Origin: an uncultured Pseudomonadota bacterium
GTDB taxonomy: Bacteria; Pseudomonadota; Alphaproteobacteria; Rs-D84
Assembly (NCBI GenBank): GCA_900313105.1
Contig: OMPY01000002.1
Span: forward strand, 1 to 35,708
Length of the DNA: 35,708 bases
Direction of reading: 5' to 3'
How positions within the stretch are numbered: the stretch's first letter is position 1; the number at the start of each line of letters is the position of its first letter. The position numbers and the translations under genes are program-made. The notes under the pieces were generated by a model that saw only the letters and a list, made by a program, of their open reading frames with translations, was not told where the DNA came from and made no database searches. Shown here piece after piece: positions 1 through 8,107 of this stretch.

Positions 1-101
1 TTAAACAGCCCGCGCAAAATCGCCCACATCACGAACACATAAATCCCCGTCCACGCAACCGCGCGCCAAAAATTCACAAAAGATTTCTTTTTATCACTCA
101 T
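1..101 (-). CDS. Partial small membrane protein, N-terminus only
   Basis: An open frame starts with ATG at 101 and runs leftward off the window without a stop, giving 33 residues. It begins MSDKKKSF: a short Lys-rich start followed by a hydrophobic, Trp/aromatic-rich stretch (about residues 11-33) that would form a membrane helix with the Lys-rich end in the cytoplasm. The Shine-Dalgarno is weak (AGAGG about 11 nt upstream). Nothing beyond an inner-membrane location can be inferred, and the family is not recognisable from this fragment. Confidence 0.5.
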   Translation of the reverse strand, partial: MSDKKKSFVNFWRAVAWTGIYVFVMWAILRGLF

Positions 102-105
102 TTAC

Positions 106-179
106 ACTAACCTCTTACACCAAGCCAGGGCAAAGCCATGGCGCAGTCTCGGCACCGCACAAGCGGTGACGGCTAACCA
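106..179. repeat. Intergenic repeat with CTAACC...TAACCA ends
   Basis: This spacer begins ACTAACCTCTTACACC and ends GGCTAACCA. A second spacer at 27840-27890 has nearly the same ends (ACTAACCTTTTACACC ... GGATAACCA) around a different GC-rich, hairpin-prone core. The shared boundaries suggest a dispersed non-coding element family. Its function is unknown. Confidence 0.35.
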
Positions 180-245
180 CTATTATAGACATAATTTTCT
201 TTCTGTCAATAAAGTATTTATTTTTATATTTTTTTCAAAAAACAC

Positions 246-274
246 TTTTTTATTACCTTTTTCTGTGGTATAAT
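246..274 (+). promoter_or_regulatory. Sigma70-type extended -10 promoter
   Basis: A perfect TATAAT at 269-274 is preceded by TG at 266-267 (extended -10). The -35 position is only T-rich (246-251, 17-bp spacer). A GTG...CAC dyad brackets the -10. Transcription would begin near 281, giving a ~20-nt leader with a strong ribosome site (AAAGGAGGG, 286-294) for the gene starting at 301. Confidence 0.7.
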
Positions 275-300
275 GTCACAGATAGAAAGGAGGGTTTTTC

Positions 301-2784
301 ATGCGAAATATGCTGAAAACTGTATGTAAAAGTGTAACATGCTTATCAATTATCGCAATCGCGACCGCGGCTTTTGCGGCGACAGACGTATCACGCGGAA
401 CGGCGACCGCGAATCGTGGACGTGGCACCGCGGCGTCACGTATGCCGTCTATTCCTATTTTGCCGGTAAGTGCCGTTGGAAATATGACCGTTAGCAGTAA
501 TGACATCGACCCAAAGCCGACGCCACAACCGAAACCAACACCAAATCCTAACCCCAATCCGAATCCGAACCCAAATCCGGACCCAGATCCAACCCCGGAT
601 CCCGACACACCGGTTCCGCCGGCACCAAATCCGCCAGCCCCGGAATGCCCCGATGGCGGTGTGGAAAATTCATCCTATTCTGTCGAAAACTGTATGAACG
701 ATGTTTTGGGCTGTGTCAACGGCGGTGCGTTGCCAAACGGCATAAATTCGCTGTTTAACGAAGACTTGCGCAATTCCATCGTAAATGGCATGGGGCTTTG
801 TTTGACCCAAGTGGAAAAGTGTGTTTCCACCGTTCGTCGCAATTGTCAATATGTTTATGCATCGACATCGGATGTATGGCTTGATTTTAACGCGCGCAAG
901 GTTCAACCGGAATACTATGCGTTCGTTTTGCGTCAAACGGGCCTTACCCCGACCCAGGCGGAAAATACATGTTTGTTGCTTGACCGCAACACATACGGCG
1001 CGGCGTTTAACGCGGTTTCTGTCAGTGACAACGTGACATCTGAATACGACCAACGCGTCGGCGCATACAACAGTGCGCGTAATGATTCACTTAGCAAACT
1101 AAACCCACTTGGTGCGCGCGTAAATGATACCGGCATCGATGGCAAGCGCGGATACTATGCGCGTTGGGACGCGGAAAACGCACAATGCTTGCTGCGCGTG
1201 GCGGCGTATAACAAAGACACACCAATTACCAACAGTTGGCTCTTTGGTGCGGTTGGCGATGATGCAATGGCCGAAGTATGGCGTGCAACCGGATCTTCGT
1301 TCACATGCAACAAAGATTTGTTCGGATTCTCGCTTATGCCAACAACGAAAACGGTTGCGGCGACCGCAATTCCCGGTGGAACATTACTGGGCGCGGGAAT
1401 CGGTGCATTGGCGGGCCACGGCGACCGCAACTTTGATTGCACAATTGAATCTATGCGCAACACGTTGCTAAAAGAATTACAAGACAACCAAAAAATTGGC
1501 GCAATAAATCAATATATTTCGTCGGATTTGTCCAGCACATCAAAATCGATGACACTGGGCCAATGCCGCGAAATTGTTGACCTTTACGACATGTGGGAAA
1601 TGGGCAAAGAAGCCGTCAACACATGTCGCGAAACAGAAAAAGAAGTAAAAGAACAAGAAATGTGCACTGTGACGACAAAATTAAAATTAAGTTGTGAAGT
1701 TCCCGCAGGTCAAGAAAAACAAGCACAGCAAATAATCCTTGAACAAGTAAACGCTGCATGTAATGAAGCACCTTGCGCATGTCAAGCAGTAGCCACAAAT
1801 TCGTACGAACAATTTAAAATAACCGGCGACTGCCAAAAGTATCAAGATCTTGTTTATTCTAAAATAGTAGAATGGTACAAACAATACCCGAACGCATGTT
1901 CAAAGAATTGTTCTGGTAATGCGACTTCAACCCAAACAGAAGTAAAAGAATGCAGATTTGTTAACCTGAATCAATCATGGCGTGATGGCACAGATGTGTA
2001 TTGCAGCCGTAGCACCGAATGCCTTGGCAAAGACGAATTCAAACGGCAACTTAACGCACTTGACAAGATATTCAATTCAATTGAAATCATAACACAGGGC
2101 GAAAAAGGCAACCGTCTAAAAACAACATTGGTTGGCGCGGGTATTGGTGCGGCAACCGGTGGAACCGCAACGGCAATCACGGCGTTTGTTGAAAAGAATA
2201 ACATCAATTGCCGCGTGGCGGACGGCCTTGCCAAGGTTGGATTCGGCAAATCGTATTCAATCGACCGTCTGCGCGACTTCTATGTCAAATGGGCATTGAA
2301 TTTACCGTCAACAATTGCGCCGACCGCGGTTGTCACGAACTGTGATAACTGGTCATTGACATGCGCACTGTTCACGGATGCCAATGAATGCAGAAACGCA
2401 AAGTTCAACTATCGTCCGGGCAATTTGTCCAGCACGACATTGGTGACGAATCCGTGCACCCCATCGGGCAGTGCCTGTATCGCGAACGTCGGCGTGGCAC
2501 AATCGTATGGCGCATGCCTTGTGAACCCGACACCGAATCCGGGGGATGAACCTGATCCAAATGCGGGATTGTCACGTGTATCGGATTGCAACGAGTGGAT
2601 TGATGCATGTAAAGTATTCACCAACGAATCCAGTTGTAATTCGGCCAAGGTAATATATGTCCCGCGTTCCATGCGTGTTTCGAATGCATGCAAGTACAAT
2701 ACAACGGCACGCGAATGTCGCCCACGTAAGGCAAAAGCCGAACAATACTTGGACGTGACAAAATGTCCAATACGACTTGAATAA
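301..2784 (+). CDS. Large secreted Cys-rich protein with Asn-Pro linker
   Basis: 827 residues, not a family I can name. Residues 1-27 are a signal peptide ending AFA, so the protein is exported. Residues 70-115 are a proline linker of Asn-Pro and Asp-Pro pairs. The rest is rich in Cys, suggesting disulfides outside the cytoplasm. Two Gly-rich hydrophobic segments (about 355-375 and 606-630, both containing LxGAGIGA) are each followed by a Cys and a helical stretch. Two related C-terminal modules share the pattern C-x2-W-x4-C-x-(L/V)FT-x4-C-x2-AK (near 680 and 763), separated by a second Pro/Asp linker. The start is set by AAAGGAGGG seven bases before ATG. Base composition falls in the middle (about 1620-1960), as if that block had a different origin. 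It has its own promoter and terminator. A cell-surface or host-contact role is possible but is inference. Confidence 0.85.
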   Translation: MRNMLKTVCKSVTCLSIIAIATAAFAATDVSRGTATANRGRGTAASRMPSIPILPVSAVGNMTVSSNDIDPKPTPQPKPTPNPNPNPNPNPNPDPDPTPDPDTPVPPAPNPPAPECPDGGVENSSYSVENCMNDVLGCVNGGALPNGINSLFNEDLRNSIVNGMGLCLTQVEKCVSTVRRNCQYVYASTSDVWLDFNARKVQPEYYAFVLRQTGLTPTQAENTCLLLDRNTYGAAFNAVSVSDNVTSEYDQRVGAYNSARNDSLSKLNPLGARVNDTGIDGKRGYYARWDAENAQCLLRVAAYNKDTPITNSWLFGAVGDDAMAEVWRATGSSFTCNKDLFGFSLMPTTKTVAATAIPGGTLLGAGIGALAGHGDRNFDCTIESMRNTLLKELQDNQKIGAINQYISSDLSSTSKSMTLGQCREIVDLYDMWEMGKEAVNTCRETEKEVKEQEMCTVTTKLKLSCEVPAGQEKQAQQIILEQVNAACNEAPCACQAVATNSYEQFKITGDCQKYQDLVYSKIVEWYKQYPNACSKNCSGNATSTQTEVKECRFVNLNQSWRDGTDVYCSRSTECLGKDEFKRQLNALDKIFNSIEIITQGEKGNRLKTTLVGAGIGAATGGTATAITAFVEKNNINCRVADGLAKVGFGKSYSIDRLRDFYVKWALNLPSTIAPTAVVTNCDNWSLTCALFTDANECRNAKFNYRPGNLSSTTLVTNPCTPSGSACIANVGVAQSYGACLVNPTPNPGDEPDPNAGLSRVSDCNEWIDACKVFTNESSCNSAKVIYVPRSMRVSNACKYNTTARECRPRKAKAEQYLDVTKCPIRLE
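541..600 (+). repeat. Short-period coding repeat (Asn-Pro/Asp-Pro linker)
   Basis: A run of imperfect 6-base units of the type AAYCCN encodes alternating Asn-Pro then Asp-Pro pairs (residues 81-101). Such tracts can change length by replication slippage. Here the unit is a multiple of three, so changes would alter linker length without breaking the frame. Confidence 0.6.
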
Positions 2785-2803
2785 ATCATGTGGTGTCCCC
2801 GAT

Positions 2804-2832
2804 AAACGTCCGCCCCGCGCGGACGTTTTTTA
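2804..2832 (+). terminator. Rho-independent terminator
   Basis: A 10-bp GC-rich stem (AAACGTCCGC, 2804-2813, with GCGGACGTTT, 2819-2828) and a 5-base loop are followed by a T tract. It lies 20 bases past the stop of the 827-residue gene. Confidence 0.85.
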
Positions 2833-2857
2833 TCCCCCGCCCCACTAACATACCCAC

Positions 2858-2886
2858 TTGCACCAACCACTTTTTTATGATAAAAT
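2858..2886 (+). promoter_or_regulatory. Sigma70-type promoter
   Basis: TTGCAC (2858-2863), a 17-bp spacer and TAAAAT (2881-2886). It lies 26 bases upstream of the TTG start at 2913 and downstream of the terminator of the preceding gene, so the 1006-residue gene is its own transcription unit. Confidence 0.75.
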
Positions 2887-2912
2887 ACAGGGAACAGTAG
2901 AAGGGGTTTCTT

Positions 2913-5900
2913 TTGAAACGTTTATCTTTTGCATTAGTAATTTTTGCATGCGTATCCGCCGCATTCGGCGCAACACGCCAAGATACAGTTGCACGTTCAG
3001 CAACGGCGCCGGCACGTGTTTCACGTGCACCACAAACAGATAATGATAACATAACAACCACGGCAACAACACGCGCCGTCACATCACGCAGCGCAACACA
3101 AAACCCCACACAACGTGGGCGCGCCGCGGTACAAACCCCAACAACAAACGCACGCGCGGCAAAACAAAGCGTAATTAGCACCGGAACCAAGGTCGCGGCC
3201 GCCACGGAAAACACGGCGGTTGACCAGGTGTGCTGGGGCAAGTTCAGCGGTTGTATGGATTCATTCTGTATGTTGGACAACGCGAACGGCGGACGTTGTA
3301 TTTGCAGTGATAAAAACGCCGAATACGACGCAATACTCCAAGAAATTCAAAACTTGGACGACCAAAGTTATCAACTTGCGACCGTCGGTGTCGAACGCAT
3401 TGAAATGGGCGACGCGGTCGATGCGGTTATGTCGAAAACCGATTCGGTGACAAAGCGCGTGACGGCGGACGCGGCAAAATCAAAACGCCAATCATTGGAT
3501 TTAAGTTCATGGAATTCGCTGGACCTGGACTTTGATGCCGACGCCGAAGACATTTTTGACTTTTCATCGGACGGCGTTTCAATTGCCAACAAAACCGGCG
3601 ACGCACTTTATCGCGCGGCGGCAAAACTTTGCAACGCACAAATTCCCGAATGCAAATCGCAATCGACATTGATGAATTTAATGTATAAACAGCGCGTCCG
3701 TTCCGATTGCACCGCGTATGAAAACAGCCTGCGCGCCGCACGCACACAAAGCGCACAAAAACTTTACGCCGCGCAAAGTGCCATGCGCGAAGCCGCATTG
3801 GAACAATATCGCAATGCGAACAAATACGACCTTGGGCAATGCACAGTGCAATTTAAACAATGTATGCAAACAACCGGTGGTTGCGGCGAAGATTTTACGG
3901 GCTGTGTCGATTTGGCGGCGCGCGCAACCGTAAATGGCACGCAAACAAAACAAAAAACAATCAAAGGCACATCATCAAAAATAAAAATTTCCGCCGAAAC
4001 ATATGATACGTTAGAGGCGAAAAAAGCCCTGTGTATGACCGTGACCCAACAGTGCGTCAACGTTCGCGACCAGGTTTGGGATGCGTTCTTGCGAGAGGCC
4101 GCACCGCAAATCAAATCTGCGGAATTGATTGTGGAATCGAACCTGCGCACATCGTGCATTTCGAATATTTCGAACTGTTTCCAAAAGGCATGCCACGACA
4201 CAATGGATCCCAATGACCCAGAGGGTTCATATGACATGTGCCTTACGCGGCCTGACACATTGCGTTCGGTGTGCAAGGTTGAAATCGACCCGTGCGAAGC
4301 GACGGAACCGGCAATTATGGACTATGTCCGTGCGCGGTTGAAATCGATGCGTGTTGATTCTTGCACCAATGAGTTTAAAGCGTGCTTGCAATCCGAAGAC
4401 CGCTGTGGCGAAGATTACACCCAATGTATTGGATTGGACACCGACACAATCGTCAAAATGTGCCCGAAGGAAAAATTAACGGGTTGCACATATGAATATG
4501 GTGATGATAAAAAAACAGTAGACCAAACACTTAAAGATATTGCCACAGGCATATTCCTGAACATTGACAACAACATGTTAACTGCATGTCAAAAGGCCGC
4601 CAATGCCGCAATGATAAAGGTCTGTGGCAGCACGGAAAATTGCGATGAAATGATTGTAGACAATGGTTTGGGTTCACGTAGTTTAGAGTATAAAATATGT
4701 GAATATCAGGGTAACAAAAACAACATCAGCATCAACTACAATCAATGTCGTCCAAATATAGATATGATTACCGATGTAGAATTAGGACGAAATTCCAGTG
4801 ACCTTGTTACCGGATCTGATGGCAATATAAATTATACACCAAACACAGAAAAACCATTTGCAGGGGTCATTGATGGTATTATATATTGGGATAGTGTCAC
4901 AATGACCAATGATGGTTTAATTAGTACCAGTGAATACTTTGATAACTTGGAACAAAAAGACAAAGACGAAGAAAATGGCCACATTGCCGAAAACAATCCT
5001 CAGCGCGGTGGCAATCGCCAAGGTAATCAAACACCTAATAGAAACAATGGTTCATCAGGTAGTGGATCATATGGTAATGGTTCAGGTGGCATGTCCAATG
5101 GTATATTATCAGGCAATGGTAGAAGAACAGATATCACAGAAGATCAAATGCATCGCATCAATGACGAATTGGCGGCTTTACAAACAAACATTCAAAACAC
5201 AATCAATGCAATCGAATCCGATCCAAAGGTTCAGTTCTGTATGAGTGGTCGTGAATTTCAAGGTTATAAAGAAATGTTAGGTGCAAAGGGCGATCAAACC
5301 TATAACAAAGCACGTTTCCCACAACTGACCGCACAAATGCGAAGGATTATATCGGAATCGGCATTATCACAAACCAAAGCGAACTACTATGCAAAGTATG
5401 ATGAATTAAACGCAAAAATGCTAAAAGATTATTCGAAGATTGCCGAACGTAAAGCCGAAATTGCCGGACAAAACAGTAAAGATCAACGTCGTGAAATTGC
5501 ACGTCAATCCTGTTTGTACATGGCAGATATGTCAACACTTGCACGTTCAGCCGAACCACCACGCAGTGCTGGGGGGATTGTTATAGGGTCAGTAATGGTT
5601 GTTGGTGGGGCAGTAGGGGCATTCTTTACTGGTGGTGCAACAACGCCCATTGCAGTGGCTGGGATGGGGTTATTGAGCAATGAAGTTAATACACCATCAT
5701 CCGCTAACGGTGACGATAAAGAACCTGATTACATGCCTCTTGTTTCATCCAAAAAAATGAATCAATGGAATTATAGAGAAACGATTACTACAACATTTGA
5801 TTGGGAAAACTTGGTTTGCCACAAATGTGTTCGTTCTACACCTTGTGCAAAAACAAGAAATCCATTGGTTGGCGACAAATATTGCGAAACATGGGGCGAA

Positions 5901-5933
5901 GAAACCGAAACCTGCACCGACACACAATTCTAA
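2913..5933 (+). CDS. Large secreted Cys-rich repeat protein
   Basis: 1006 residues of unrecognised family. The start is TTG, supported by AAGGGG seven bases upstream and by the signal peptide it opens (MKRLSFALVIFACVSAAFGA). A Thr/Ala/Arg-rich low-complexity segment follows (about 20-100), then a Cys-rich body. A motif C-x3-F-x2-C(M/L)-Q-x4-CG-E-D(F/Y)T-x-C occurs twice (near 310 and 484), and a related CWGKFSGCMDSFC stretch lies near 106. Residues 693-738 are a Gly/Asn/Ser-rich flexible region. Residues 887-922 are a Gly/Ala/Val-rich hydrophobic hairpin, and a CxxC lies near the C-terminus. From about 4500 the bases become visibly poorer in GC than in the first half, hinting at a mosaic gene. 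It has its own promoter and terminator. The shared plan with the 301 and 8107 genes suggests one surface-protein system, which is inference. Confidence 0.85.
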   Translation: MKRLSFALVIFACVSAAFGATRQDTVARSATAPARVSRAPQTDNDNITTTATTRAVTSRSATQNPTQRGRAAVQTPTTNARAAKQSVISTGTKVAAATENTAVDQVCWGKFSGCMDSFCMLDNANGGRCICSDKNAEYDAILQEIQNLDDQSYQLATVGVERIEMGDAVDAVMSKTDSVTKRVTADAAKSKRQSLDLSSWNSLDLDFDADAEDIFDFSSDGVSIANKTGDALYRAAAKLCNAQIPECKSQSTLMNLMYKQRVRSDCTAYENSLRAARTQSAQKLYAAQSAMREAALEQYRNANKYDLGQCTVQFKQCMQTTGGCGEDFTGCVDLAARATVNGTQTKQKTIKGTSSKIKISAETYDTLEAKKALCMTVTQQCVNVRDQVWDAFLREAAPQIKSAELIVESNLRTSCISNISNCFQKACHDTMDPNDPEGSYDMCLTRPDTLRSVCKVEIDPCEATEPAIMDYVRARLKSMRVDSCTNEFKACLQSEDRCGEDYTQCIGLDTDTIVKMCPKEKLTGCTYEYGDDKKTVDQTLKDIATGIFLNIDNNMLTACQKAANAAMIKVCGSTENCDEMIVDNGLGSRSLEYKICEYQGNKNNISINYNQCRPNIDMITDVELGRNSSDLVTGSDGNINYTPNTEKPFAGVIDGIIYWDSVTMTNDGLISTSEYFDNLEQKDKDEENGHIAENNPQRGGNRQGNQTPNRNNGSSGSGSYGNGSGGMSNGILSGNGRRTDITEDQMHRINDELAALQTNIQNTINAIESDPKVQFCMSGREFQGYKEMLGAKGDQTYNKARFPQLTAQMRRIISESALSQTKANYYAKYDELNAKMLKDYSKIAERKAEIAGQNSKDQRREIARQSCLYMADMSTLARSAEPPRSAGGIVIGSVMVVGGAVGAFFTGGATTPIAVAGMGLLSNEVNTPSSANGDDKEPDYMPLVSSKKMNQWNYRETITTTFDWENLVCHKCVRSTPCAKTRNPLVGDKYCETWGEETETCTDTQF

Positions 5934-5938
5934 ACCCC

Positions 5939-5961
5939 GCCCGCAACTGCGGGCATTTTTA
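5939..5961 (+). terminator. Rho-independent terminator
   Basis: GCCCGC-AACT-GCGGGC followed by ATTTTT, directly after the stop of the 1006-residue gene. It separates that gene from rpoA. Confidence 0.85.
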
Positions 5962-5985
5962 TATGTAAAAATTCCACTAAAATCC

Positions 5986-6014
5986 TTGACTTTCTATAAA
6001 AAACGCTATACAAT
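5986..6014 (+). promoter_or_regulatory. Promoter of rpoA-rplQ
   Basis: TTGACT (5986-5991), a 17-bp spacer and TACAAT (6009-6014), about 70 bases before rpoA. In most bacteria rpoA is read from the upstream ribosomal operon. Here it is detached, and this promoter would replace that transcription. Confidence 0.8.
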
Positions 6015-6084
6015 GCGCGGGCATGCAAAGGTTTGTGTGCGGCCGATTGGCGAAAATGATAAACTAAGCTAAAAGGAAATATAA

Positions 6085-7113
6085 ATGATTGAAAAAAACT
6101 GGATGGCTTTGATAAAGCCGAAAAAACTGAATATCACCACCGATGAACATAATCCGAACATGGCCAAATTGGTCGCGGAACCGTTGGAAAAAGGTTTTGG
6201 TCTTACGCTTGGCACGGCGTTGCGTCGCGTTCTGTTGTCTTCACTCCAAGGTTGCGCGCCACTGTATGTTAAAATCGAAGGTGTTCAACACGAATTTTCA
6301 AGTATCCAAGGCGTGCACGAAGATGTCGCGGATATTTTACTGAACCTTAAGGGTGTTTATTTCAAGGCAAATTCCGAAGGTCAGCACAAGGTTGCGTTAC
6401 ATGTGACCGGGCCGGCGGTTGTCAAGGCGGGCATGATTGAATGCACCAGTGCAATAGAGGTTATGAACCCCGACGCGGAACTTTGCACATTGGATAAAGG
6501 CGCGCAGTTTGATATGGAAATCACACTTGGCACGGGTCGCGGATATGTTCCGGCGAACGCACATGCCGATGGGTTGCCACTGGGCGTGATTCCGGTTGAT
6601 TCAATCTTTTCACCAATTTTGAATGTCGCGACCGTGGTTTCGGAAACCCGTGTTGGGCAATCAACGGACTATGACAAATTGGAAATGACCGTCAAAACAA
6701 ACGGCAGTGTCACACCCGAAGATGCAATCGCGTTCGCGGCGCGTATTTTGACCGACCAATTGACTTTGTTCATCAATTTCGAAGACCCAACGCAAATCGC
6801 GGCACCGACCGAAGAAGAAGTCGCCAAAGACGCGTTGCAATTCGATCCGAAATTGCTGAAACGCGTGGACGAACTGGAATTGTCTGTGCGTGCGAACAAT
6901 TGTTTGAAAAACGACAAAATCAACTGGCTTGGCGAATTGGTCCAAAAGACCGAGGCGGATATGTTAAAGACCCCGAACTTTGGGCGCAAGTCATTGAACG
7001 AAATCAAAATCCAATTGGAAGCGATGGGCCTTGGCCTGGGCATGGAAGTCCCGGGTTGGCCGCCGGAAAACATCGCAGAATTGGCCAAGAAATACGAAGA
7101 CCCATATAAGTAA
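6085..7113 (+). CDS. rpoA: DNA-directed RNA polymerase subunit alpha
   Basis: 342 residues, full length. The alpha dimer is the assembly platform for beta and beta'. The N-terminal domain (about 1-240) begins [15 protein letters not shown], the usual alphaproteobacterial start, and contains the assembly region [15 protein letters not shown]. The C-terminal domain (about 265-330) has [10 protein letters not shown], which carries the arginine used for UP-element DNA binding, and the helix-hairpin-helix [16 protein letters not shown]-like segment. The ribosome site is AAAAGGAAAT. It is followed by rplQ, as usual, but the pair lies on the strand opposite rpsM-rpsK and is separated from them by another gene, which is unusual. 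Confidence 0.98.
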   Translation: MIEKNWMALIKPKKLNITTDEHNPNMAKLVAEPLEKGFGLTLGTALRRVLLSSLQGCAPLYVKIEGVQHEFSSIQGVHEDVADILLNLKGVYFKANSEGQHKVALHVTGPAVVKAGMIECTSAIEVMNPDAELCTLDKGAQFDMEITLGTGRGYVPANAHADGLPLGVIPVDSIFSPILNVATVVSETRVGQSTDYDKLEMTVKTNGSVTPEDAIAFAARILTDQLTLFINFEDPTQIAAPTEEEVAKDALQFDPKLLKRVDELELSVRANNCLKNDKINWLGELVQKTEADMLKTPNFGRKSLNEIKIQLEAMGLGLGMEVPGWPPENIAELAKKYEDPYK

Positions 7114-7211
7114 AACAATTTATATGGAACCTTGTCGCGATTGTCGGTTCTTATGTAGGTCAACTACACTGCGAACCGTCAATCGCTTCCAATATCCTCA
7201 TCTAAATTGTT
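7114..7211 (+). other. Long imperfect hairpin in the rpoA-rplQ spacer
   Basis: Immediately after the rpoA stop, nested inverted repeats span 98 bases: AACAATTTA (7114-7122) with TAAATTGTT (7203-7211); GCGATTGTCGGTTC (7137-7150) with GAACCGTCAATCGC (7173-7186, one mismatch); and GTAG (7155-7158) with CTAC (7164-7167). The mRNA would form one extended hairpin. No T tract suited to a standard terminator follows. It could be an RNA processing site, a translational control element for L17, or an inserted palindromic repeat. Confidence 0.65.
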
Positions 7212-7325
7212 TTCTGTGGCAGTTTTGATGGGAATAATGTGCGTGTTGCTGAATCACTGATTTGGGGCACGAAAAGTGGTGCAATCCCGGGAAACTGGGC
7301 GGAAACAAAAATAAAGGAGTAACCG

Positions 7326-7889
7326 ATGAGACACCAAAAAGCCGGTCGCACTTTTAATCGCGACACAAATGCACGCAAGGCCTTGTTTATTGGGCTTGCG
7401 AAAAACCTGATTGAAAAAGAACAAATCAAAACAACTTTGCCAAAGGCCAAAGATCTGCGCAGTGTCGTGGAAAAATTGGTTACCCGCGCCAAGGTTGACA
7501 CCGTTGCGAACCGCCGCCTGACCGCGTCGGAATTGGGCAACGCATGCGACGCAACCGTGAAAAAATTGTTCACGGTGCTTGGGCCACGCTATGCGAAACG
7601 CCCGGGCGGATACACCCGCGTGTTAAAGGCCGGTTTCCGCTATGGCGATGCCGCACCGATGGCGATTATCGAATTTGTTGACCGCGATGTGAACGCGAAA
7701 AAGCCACAAAAACCGGAAGTTGCCGCGGCCAAGGCCGAAGAAGCGACCGCAACCGATGCGCCAAAGGCACCCAAGGCACCAAAGGCCGAAAAAACAACCA
7801 AGGCACCGGCCAAAGAACCGACGGCGAAAAAAGCCAACACAACGGCGAATAAAACCGTTGCGGTAAAACGCCGCGCCACTGGCAAGTAA
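7326..7889 (+). CDS. rplQ: 50S ribosomal protein L17 with long basic tail
   Basis: 187 residues. The first ~115 are the L17 core ([20 protein letters not shown]...), which lies on the surface of the large subunit near the exit tunnel. Residues from about 125 onward are a low-complexity Ala/Lys/Pro/Thr tail with repeated PKAPKA units. Such tails are common in alphaproteobacterial L17, though this one is long. The start is set by AAAGGAGT before ATG. It is cotranscribed with rpoA across a 212-base spacer that holds a large hairpin, and followed by a strong terminator. Confidence 0.97.
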   Translation: MRHQKAGRTFNRDTNARKALFIGLAKNLIEKEQIKTTLPKAKDLRSVVEKLVTRAKVDTVANRRLTASELGNACDATVKKLFTVLGPRYAKRPGGYTRVLKAGFRYGDAAPMAIIEFVDRDVNAKKPQKPEVAAAKAEEATATDAPKAPKAPKAEKTTKAPAKEPTAKKANTTANKTVAVKRRATGK

Positions 7890-7912
7890 TGATTGTGGTA
7901 GTTTTTTATGAT

Positions 7913-7938
7913 ACGGGCGCAATTGCGCCCGTTTTTTG
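7913..7938 (+). terminator. Rho-independent terminator after rplQ
   Basis: ACGGGCGC-AATT-GCGCCCGT (7913-7932) followed by TTTTT. The perfect 8-bp stem ends the rpoA-rplQ unit. Confidence 0.88.
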
Positions 7939-7953
7939 TTATTCCAGAGCATG

Positions 7954-8107
7954 AAGTTCCCCTTTCCTATGGAAAGGGGTCCGGCTGAACAGCCGGGGGG
8001 TATGGGTGATAAAAAACATTATTACCACTACCCCGGCGGGGGGCCCCGCCATCCGCCTGCACCTGTGGCTACGGCGCGACTTCGCCCCTTCGCCAGCGAA
8101 GGGGAAT
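7954..8107. repeat. REP-like palindromic intergenic element
   Basis: Four GC-rich hairpins in a row: CCCCTTTCC/GGAAAGGGG (7959-7979), CCGGCT/AGCCGG (7981-7996), a GGCGGGG/CCCCGCC stem (about 8035-8050) and CCCCTTCG/CGAAGGGG (8085-8104). The ends are inverted relative to each other (GTTCCCCTTT... and ...AAGGGGAAT), as in REP or MITE-like repeats. It fills the gap between the rplQ terminator and the stop codon of the convergent gene. It has no coding capacity of its own. Copies elsewhere in the genome cannot be checked here. Confidence 0.55.

Noticed and set aside
541-600. Possible CRISPR-like or tandem non-coding repeat
   Set aside because: The unit is 6 bases, has no spacers and encodes the proline linker in frame.
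276-608. Minus-strand frame rich in Gly/Phe pairs
   Set aside because: It is the mirror of the Asn-Pro linker in the 827-residue gene. It has no ribosome site, and the plus-strand gene has a signal peptide and Cys modules.
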